This document shows, one piece after another, positions 31,330 through 35,774 of a stretch of 35,774 bases of DNA (positions are counted from its first letter, which is position 1; every line of letters starts with the position of its first letter). This stretch comes from an uncultured Alphaproteobacteria bacterium. Its GTDB lineage: Bacteria; Pseudomonadota; Alphaproteobacteria; Rs-D84. The notes below the pieces were generated by a model. It was not told the DNA's origin. It ran no database searches and saw nothing but the letters and a program-made list of their open reading frames with translations. The stretch covers positions 1 through 35,774 of the forward strand of contig CAKQNS010000007.1 of NCBI GenBank assembly GCA_934255455.1. Reading direction: 5' to 3'. The position numbers and the translations under genes are program-made.

Positions 31330-31890
31330 TTATTTTGTGCACCAGCAATCTGCGCTGTGACCGTTGATAACACCGATGGCCTGCAAATATGCATAGATGA
31401 TTGTTGTGCCAACAAATCGCATACCGCGCCGGCGCAGGTCGCGCGAAATTGCGTCCGAAATTTCTGAATGTGTGCGTGCCACCTCTCGGATTACCGCCCC
31501 GCCCGTCGCGCGCCAGATGTACGCGTCAAACGAACCAAATTCGCGCACGATTTCCAAAAATACGCGCGCGTTTTTTATTGTCGCACAAATCTTTAATCGA
31601 TTGCGAATAATCCCCGCGTCCGCCATCAATCGGCTGACATCGGCGTCTGTATATTCGGCAATGCGGCGCGCATCAAATTCATCAAACGCGTGGCGAAAGT
31701 TTTCACGCTTTGCCAAAATGCATTCCCACGACAACCCCGCCTGAAACGATTCCAGCACCAGCATTTCAAACAGCCGCGCGTCATCATGCACGGCGCGCCC
31801 CCATTCTATGTCGTGATATTTTATGTATTCTGGATTATTCGGATTTACCCACGCGCATCGATTTTTGCCATCTGCCCATTTTGTTGTCAT
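31330..31890 (-). CDS. tag: DNA-3-methyladenine glycosylase I
   Basis: 186 aa. Tag removes 3-methyladenine from alkylated DNA in base excision repair. It aligns with E. coli Tag along its length: CAWVNPNNPEYIKYHDIEWG, FEMLVLESFQAGLSW with ILAKRENFRHAF, DAGIIRNRLKI, and KRG-like RRRGMRFVGTTIIYAYLQA. The zinc ligands are visible as Cys12, His26, His178 and Cys182 (HSADC; C and H one residue further apart than in E. coli at the N-terminal pair). The start at MTTKWADG follows GGGGA; the nine-codon upstream extension runs into a terminator stem and is rejected. Single-gene unit between two terminators. Confidence 0.96.
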   Translation of the reverse strand: MTTKWADGKNRCAWVNPNNPEYIKYHDIEWGRAVHDDARLFEMLVLESFQAGLSWECILAKRENFRHAFDEFDARRIAEYTDADVSRLMADAGIIRNRLKICATIKNARVFLEIVREFGSFDAYIWRATGGAVIREVARTHSEISDAISRDLRRRGMRFVGTTIIYAYLQAIGVINGHSADCWCTK

Positions 31891-31905
31891 TATGCGTCCC
31901 CAATT

Positions 31906-31930
31906 AAAAACGCCCAAGCGGGCGTTTTTT
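31906..31930 (-). terminator. Terminator of ppiD (symmetrical)
   Basis: ACGCCC and GGGCGT pair around AAGC, with A and T runs on either side. It lies between the ppiD stop (31934) and the tag start. Confidence 0.88.
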
Positions 31931-31933
31931 TAT

Positions 31934-33346
31934 TTATTTTGCGAAAAATCTGTCGTAAACCTTGTGATTTATTTTCACGGGGTATGTACGAATCAGGAAC
32001 GAATTATAATCGTCAGTGATTTCACGTGCAGACATATTTTGCAATTCTTTGCGCAAATCGGTCATTTTCTTGCTGTCAACCTTTGGTGCGACAAATTCGC
32101 CAACACTCAATACATAGAACGCATCATCACCCGACACGATTGAATTTGCATTCGCGCCCGAATTAAATGCGGCAACCAAAACATCCGTTGGTGCGCCCGA
32201 TGTGCGCGATACAGTTGCCGATTTTTTGTTCGCCAATTTGCCGTCTTTGTTCAAATCAACCAAGATTTCGTTTGCACGGACATACGCCTGTTTGCGTTGG
32301 GCATCGCGCGTCCAATCGGCAACCAAGTTCTTTTTAACCGATGCAAATTCGGCATTGTGTTGCGGCGTAATTTTATCAACACGAACAATAACAAAACCTT
32401 GCTTGGTTTCGGTCAGTTCACTTTCCAGGCCGGCCTCCATATCAAAAATCTTGGCAACCATGGTATCGGTCAAAATTGCATCCACCGGGCGCTTTGCCGC
32501 CGGGAACGCATCCAACGCCACAAATTTCGCACCGTGACGTTTCGCCGCCACCGACATAGATTCACCCGCGATAATGTCATCTTCGACCTTTTGCGCGGTG
32601 GCGTACGCGGCATCATAACTGTCTGGTTTGGACATATCGGCCGGAATCAGCACATAGGAAACCGTGCGATGTTCCGGCACAATTTGCGGATGCGCGGCAT
32701 AATATTCCTGTAATTCGGCATCGGTTGGTTTACCGGCCTTGAAATCAGAAAATTTCACCGTTGCATATTCAATCTTTTTCTGGCCATAGCGTGCGTTATA
32801 GGTCGCATCAACCACAAAATTTGGGACATTCATTGGCACCGACAGCGCGCCCAGCGCATACCCACGCAAAACCTGGTTGCGCAAAACATCGGCAAATTGA
32901 GCCTCGGTATAGCCCGAGTTCGCCAACACGACATCAAACAAATATGCCGAGAATTTACCATTTTGCTGGAATTCTGGGAATTCGCGAATTTCGCGTGCAA
33001 TGCGCGCATCGGTCACGACAAAGCCCAAATCATTTGCACGGTTTTCGGCCATACGCTGGGTCGACAAATCGCCCAACACGCGTGCCGTAAACGCCGCCCC
33101 GGTTTGTGCATCAGTGTATACCGCCCGCTGTTGTTCACGGGTCATTTGCGCCATTTGACGTGATTTTTCAACATTAAACTGTTGCATGGTGACATCGGCA
33201 TTACCGACATGAACCAAAGTACTGTCGCCGCGACTGCCACCGAAAATCCATTCAGCAACACCCCAACCAACGAACGAAAAAGCCAAAATAGCGATTAAAA
33301 CTTTTGCCACTGGCTTGTCTGCTGCATTACGTAAATATTCTAGCAT
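31934..33346 (-). CDS. ppiD: PpiD-type membrane-anchored peptidyl-prolyl isomerase / chaperone
   Basis: 470 aa. PpiD is tethered to the inner membrane beside the Sec translocon and assists folding of exported proteins. The N-terminus MLEYLRNAADKPVAKVL leads into one membrane helix (about 16-37, ILAFSFVGWGVAEWIF). A SurA-N-like helical domain follows (VTMQQFNVEKSRQ ... ARIAREIREFPEFQ with FSAYLFDVVLANSGYTEAQF). A parvulin-like region is about 225-335 (EHRTVSYVLIPADM ... ETKQGFVIVRVDKI), somewhat divergent. AAGGGG precedes the ATG. The abundance of secreted Cys-rich and beta-barrel proteins in the window gives such a chaperone obvious clients. Divergent from tpiA. Confidence 0.9.
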   Translation of the reverse strand: MLEYLRNAADKPVAKVLIAILAFSFVGWGVAEWIFGGSRGDSTLVHVGNADVTMQQFNVEKSRQMAQMTREQQRAVYTDAQTGAAFTARVLGDLSTQRMAENRANDLGFVVTDARIAREIREFPEFQQNGKFSAYLFDVVLANSGYTEAQFADVLRNQVLRGYALGALSVPMNVPNFVVDATYNARYGQKKIEYATVKFSDFKAGKPTDAELQEYYAAHPQIVPEHRTVSYVLIPADMSKPDSYDAAYATAQKVEDDIIAGESMSVAAKRHGAKFVALDAFPAAKRPVDAILTDTMVAKIFDMEAGLESELTETKQGFVIVRVDKITPQHNAEFASVKKNLVADWTRDAQRKQAYVRANEILVDLNKDGKLANKKSATVSRTSGAPTDVLVAAFNSGANANSIVSGDDAFYVLSVGEFVAPKVDSKKMTDLRKELQNMSAREITDDYNSFLIRTYPVKINHKVYDRFFAK

Positions 33347-33357
33347 TTAATCCCCTT

Positions 33358-33394
33358 TTGCGATACCATAGCAAAACAGTATCAGAAAAATCAA
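33358..33394. promoter_or_regulatory. Overlapping divergent promoters of tpiA and ppiD
   Basis: Plus strand: TTGCGA (33358-33363), 16 bp, TATCAG (33380-33385) for tpiA. Minus strand: TTGATT (33389-33394), 18 bp, TATGGT (33365-33370) for ppiD. Both are moderate matches and overlap, so they may compete. Confidence 0.4.
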
Positions 33395-33412
33395 CGAAAA
33401 AAAGGGGAAAAT

Positions 33413-34117
33413 ATGAAAATTATTGCCGGAAATTGGAAGATGAATGGCACACGCGAAATGCTGAAAAATATGCTGAACGCATTGCGCGGCGTTGCGACCA
33501 AAAATCGCGTGATTTTATGCGTACCATACACTTTGTTAAACACGGAATCAGACACTGCATCCATTGGTGCCCAAGATGTCAGCGCCCACGACCACGGCGC
33601 ATACACTGGGGAAATTTCGGCCACCATGTTGCGTGATACGGGTGCGAAATATGTAATTGTCGGACACAGTGAATGCCGTGCATATCACGGCGACACAAAT
33701 GACACCGTGCGGCAAAAGGCCGCGGCCGCAATCGCGGCGGGATTGACCCCAATTATTTGCGTTGGTGAAACAATGGACGAAAAACAGGCCGGCAAAACCA
33801 TGGCCATTATTGAATCGGGCGTGCGAGAATCGGTGCCGACCGATACAGACCACGAAATTATTATTGCATACGAACCACGCTGGGCCATTGGCGCGGGGCT
33901 GACCCCGACGGCGGACGAAATCGCCACGGCGCACACACTGATTGCAAACACCCTGACGGATATGGGATTGGACGGCACGCCGGTGCTATACGGGGCCAGT
34001 GTCAAGGGGTCAAATGCCGCCGAAATTATGTCTATTGCACATGTTGATGGGGTGCTGGTTGGTGGGGCATCCTTGAAACCGGATGATTTTATACCTATAA
34101 TAACCAGCATAGAATAA
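33413..34117 (+). CDS. tpiA: Triosephosphate isomerase
   Basis: 234 aa. It interconverts dihydroxyacetone phosphate and glyceraldehyde 3-phosphate in glycolysis and gluconeogenesis. The active-site lysine (Lys9 in AGNWKMNG), the histidine (His85 in VGHSECR) and the base (Glu154 in AYEPRWAIGAG) are all present, as are the phosphate-binding loops YGASVKGSNAAE and VGGASLKPDDF. It is slightly shorter than the usual ~250 aa, and the loop-6 signature has Arg where Val is most common (EPRW for EPVW). AAAGGGG precedes the ATG. grpE follows 70 bp downstream on the same strand. Confidence 0.97.
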   Translation: MKIIAGNWKMNGTREMLKNMLNALRGVATKNRVILCVPYTLLNTESDTASIGAQDVSAHDHGAYTGEISATMLRDTGAKYVIVGHSECRAYHGDTNDTVRQKAAAAIAAGLTPIICVGETMDEKQAGKTMAIIESGVRESVPTDTDHEIIIAYEPRWAIGAGLTPTADEIATAHTLIANTLTDMGLDGTPVLYGASVKGSNAAEIMSIAHVDGVLVGGASLKPDDFIPIITSIE

Positions 34118-34135
34118 TTGTACAGTGCGGGACGT

Positions 34136-34156
34136 GGGGGCAAATCCGCCGCCCCC
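34136..34156 (+). other. GC-rich hairpin between tpiA and grpE
   Basis: GGGGGC (34136-34141) and GCCCCC (34151-34156) pair across nine bases. No T tract follows, so it is not a clear terminator. It may attenuate transcription or shape the grpE leader. No heat-shock promoter or CIRCE element is visible. Confidence 0.45.
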
Positions 34157-34187
34157 GCAACTGGCATAAAACACACAGGTATATATT

Positions 34188-34763
34188 ATGGATGAACAAA
34201 CAAGCCCAGAAAAAGAATTAAAAGAAGTCGCCGTGGAATCTGTATCGGTGGACAGTGGCGCCAAGACCCCCGATTCCGCAAATGCGCCCGACACCCCGAC
34301 CCCAGACACCGACACCACCGCCGCGGAACTGGACGCGCTGAAAACCGAATTTAACGAATTAAATGATAAATATTTGCGTGCCGTCGCCGAATTAGAAAAC
34401 ACGCGTCGCCGCGCGACACTGGACATTGAATCAACCGCACGCAATCGCACTATGTCGGTTGTAAAACATTTCTTGCCGGTGATGGATGCCGTTGATGCCG
34501 CATTGAAACACGCGCCAGATGATGCGGGAATTCAATCGATGGCGCGCGCCATGGAATCGGCATTTGCCCAGATTGGCATTGTTAAAATTGAATCGGTCGG
34601 TCAACCAATGAACCCGCAATTCCATAATGCAATTCAGGTTGTGCCCACCCCAGCGGACGCCAACCCGGCACCCCAGCCCAACACAATAGCATCGGAAATG
34701 CAGGCCGGATATATGTTTGGCGACAGTGTCCTGCGCACAGCAATGGTCGCCGTGTACAAATAA
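34188..34763 (+). CDS. grpE: Nucleotide exchange factor GrpE
   Basis: 191 aa. GrpE releases ADP from DnaK in the Hsp70 cycle. Residues 1-45 are an acidic, Pro/Thr-rich disordered head. A long helix follows (ELDALKTEFNELNDKYLRAV) leading to AELENTRRRA, the family hallmark. The C-terminal beta domain has FHNAIQVVP and the closing block GYMFGDSVLRTAMVAVYK (usually GY..GDRVLRPA.V.V). The ribosome-binding site is weak (AGG). It follows tpiA rather than hrcA or dnaK, and dnaK is not in the window. A strong terminator closes the unit. Confidence 0.95.
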   Translation: MDEQTSPEKELKEVAVESVSVDSGAKTPDSANAPDTPTPDTDTTAAELDALKTEFNELNDKYLRAVAELENTRRRATLDIESTARNRTMSVVKHFLPVMDAVDAALKHAPDDAGIQSMARAMESAFAQIGIVKIESVGQPMNPQFHNAIQVVPTPADANPAPQPNTIASEMQAGYMFGDSVLRTAMVAVYK

Positions 34764-34829
34764 AGAGCTCAAAGAGCATCCGTCTCCGCTGACGCTCCGC
34801 CGCGATAAAGAGAGCAGAGAGCAAATAAG

Positions 34830-34853
34830 AGTGCGCCGTCCGGCGCACTTTTT
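34830..34853 (+). terminator. Terminator of grpE
   Basis: AGTGCGCC and GGCGCACT pair across GTCC, followed by a T run. Confidence 0.9.
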
Positions 34854-34861
34854 CATTAACG

Positions 34862-34965
34862 CCCCTGCGGGGCAATGGTGACCCTCCGAGAACCACCCAT
34901 GGAATTTACCAATTCCGCGGGGCCCGGGCTCGGGGTGACAATAGCAAGCGCGCCGAATGGCGCGC
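34862..34965. repeat. Cluster of palindromes between grpE and the Cys-rich gene
   Basis: Within about 100 bp lie GCCCC-tgc-GGGGC (34862-34874), GGAATT-tacc-AATTCC (34901-34916) extended by outer CC/GG pairs, and GCGCGCC-gaat-GGCGCGC (34948-34965). An imperfect outer pairing (CCGAG with CTCGG) encloses the middle one. The last hairpin may end the minus-strand gene, although its T tract is poor. The composition is that of intergenic palindromic repeats. Confidence 0.55.
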
Positions 34966-34981
34966 AACATTGCTCTCTGCC

Positions 34982-35774
34982 CTAGTTGCCGACATAGAAT
35001 ATTTTTACACCGGTTGGTAAATTAAAGCACCCGTGATTGTCACAAAACTCGGTCCCTTCTGACCCACCCTCCATATAGCACTTGGTTATTGCATCCGCGC
35101 CCTTATCGCTGGTCGAGCCCGCAGGACACGGATTGCAGCTTTCACCATCGTTTTTCCTGTAATAACCCTCATTGCATGCCAGGGTATATTCACATTTTGC
35201 CTTGGTGATGGCATTATAATAAACCATTGACTCATCGGCCGTAAACTCACCATTCGTGGCCGGGGGCGTCTTGTCGCTGCACTGGGCATAACATTGTGTC
35301 TGGTCACCAGTTCCACCATCCGATTTATTCCAATAACCCGGCTGGCCGATACTGTCTGTCAGATTGCTGCACAAGTTGCACTTTCTGGTTTCGCCTGTGC
35401 CATAACCATAATAATTCTCATTACAATGCAGTCGTAAGTCCTCATTACACGGGAAATTCAGGGAACCGGCATACCTTTTGTCGTCTTCTGTGCCTTCCCA
35501 GCGCCATTTACCTTTCAAGCTGTCCCCGCCTTTATCATTCAAATAATCGGCGCGCTCTGAACAGTTAACATAACAATTTGTTTGGGCGGAACGCGGACCA
35601 TCTGAATGAGTGTAATAATTATCCTTGTTACCGGAATATGGATCCTCTTTGCAATCCATTCTTTCCAGGTTTCCCACGGGGCTGTAAAATCCATCTTCGA
35701 CTGGTATACATGCGGTTTTATCCTCGTTCGCATAGTACCCAGCGGCACACGATGTGACCGTGGTCTCGGCATTG
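34982..35774 (-). CDS. Cys-rich repeat protein, 3' part only (5' end outside the window)
   Basis: The minus-strand frame is open from the right edge to TAG at 34982, giving at least 263 residues with no start in view; a GTG at 35677 is internal. Repeated units resemble GCC2/GCC3 or ephrin-receptor-like modules: CAAGYYANEDKTACIP, GYYRKNDGESCNPCPAGSTS, CNENYYGYGTGETRKCNLC, each with C..GYY....C..C spacing. Units carrying a T-x-C-Y-x-x-C motif alternate (QTNCYVNC, QTQCYAQC, ITKCYMEG). The C-terminus has CDNHGCFNLPTGVKIFYVGN. It is most likely a long exported surface protein; function not known. Confidence 0.8.
   Translation of the reverse strand, partial: NAETTVTSCAAGYYANEDKTACIPVEDGFYSPVGNLERMDCKEDPYSGNKDNYYTHSDGPRSAQTNCYVNCSERADYLNDKGGDSLKGKWRWEGTEDDKRYAGSLNFPCNEDLRLHCNENYYGYGTGETRKCNLCSNLTDSIGQPGYWNKSDGGTGDQTQCYAQCSDKTPPATNGEFTADESMVYYNAITKAKCEYTLACNEGYYRKNDGESCNPCPAGSTSDKGADAITKCYMEGGSEGTEFCDNHGCFNLPTGVKIFYVGN

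Noticed and set aside
31891..31917. An upstream start for Tag
   Set aside because: It would run into the terminator stem, and GGGGA supports the ATG at 31890.
35675..35677. GTG at 35677 as the start of the right-edge Cys-rich gene
   Set aside because: The frame stays open to the window end with in-register Cys repeats (CAAGYYANEDKTACIP), so the true start lies outside.

Overview
The window looks like a chromosomal segment of an uncultured, probably gut-associated alphaproteobacterium. RpoA, L17, IF-1, GrpE and PpiD all read as alphaproteobacterial, -35/-10 promoters are easy to see, and much of the coding capacity goes to secreted Cys-rich proteins and autotransporters. No phage structural genes, transposase, integrase or CRISPR array are visible.

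Layout. 1-2.7 kb: rplQ and rpoA (minus strand), interleaved with three copies of a ~100-bp palindromic repeat that abuts the stop codons, then a small unknown gene. 2.7-7.2 kb: an ankyrin/degenerate-subtilase autotransporter and a membrane-anchored coiled-coil protein. 7.3-12.1 kb: a plus-strand operon of three overlapping genes for secreted Cys-rich proteins, convergent with an MscS channel gene. 13-20.7 kb: three large paralogous secreted Cys-rich proteins (two on minus, one on plus) around infA, then a small secreted Cys protein. 21.5-25.1 kb: a Pmp-like beta-helix autotransporter and, upstream of it, an unidentified structured RNA with its own promoter and terminator. 25.2-27.9 kb: a DUF1015 protein, an exported choloylglycine-hydrolase-family enzyme and tRNA-Gln(CTG). 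27.9-31.3 kb: a markedly AT-rich cassette between two direct copies of a structured repeat. It holds a membrane-anchored HNH nuclease gene and, on the other strand, an ABC-type ATPase with a PD-(D/E)XK-like nuclease; this is the best candidate for a defence or mobile module. 31.3-35.8 kb: tag, ppiD, tpiA, grpE and the 3' part of another Cys-rich secreted protein gene running off the right edge.

How the genes may work together. The 7.3-20.7 kb genes share a recurrent Cys module of the type C-x6-C...CGxDFxxC, signal peptides and (in several) glycine-rich hydrophobic stretches, so they are plausibly parts of one envelope or surface structure; its function is unknown. The ATPase/nuclease pair and the HNH protein resemble the architecture of known anti-phage systems, but this is inference from motifs and context. 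All positions were read by eye; no database search was possible.
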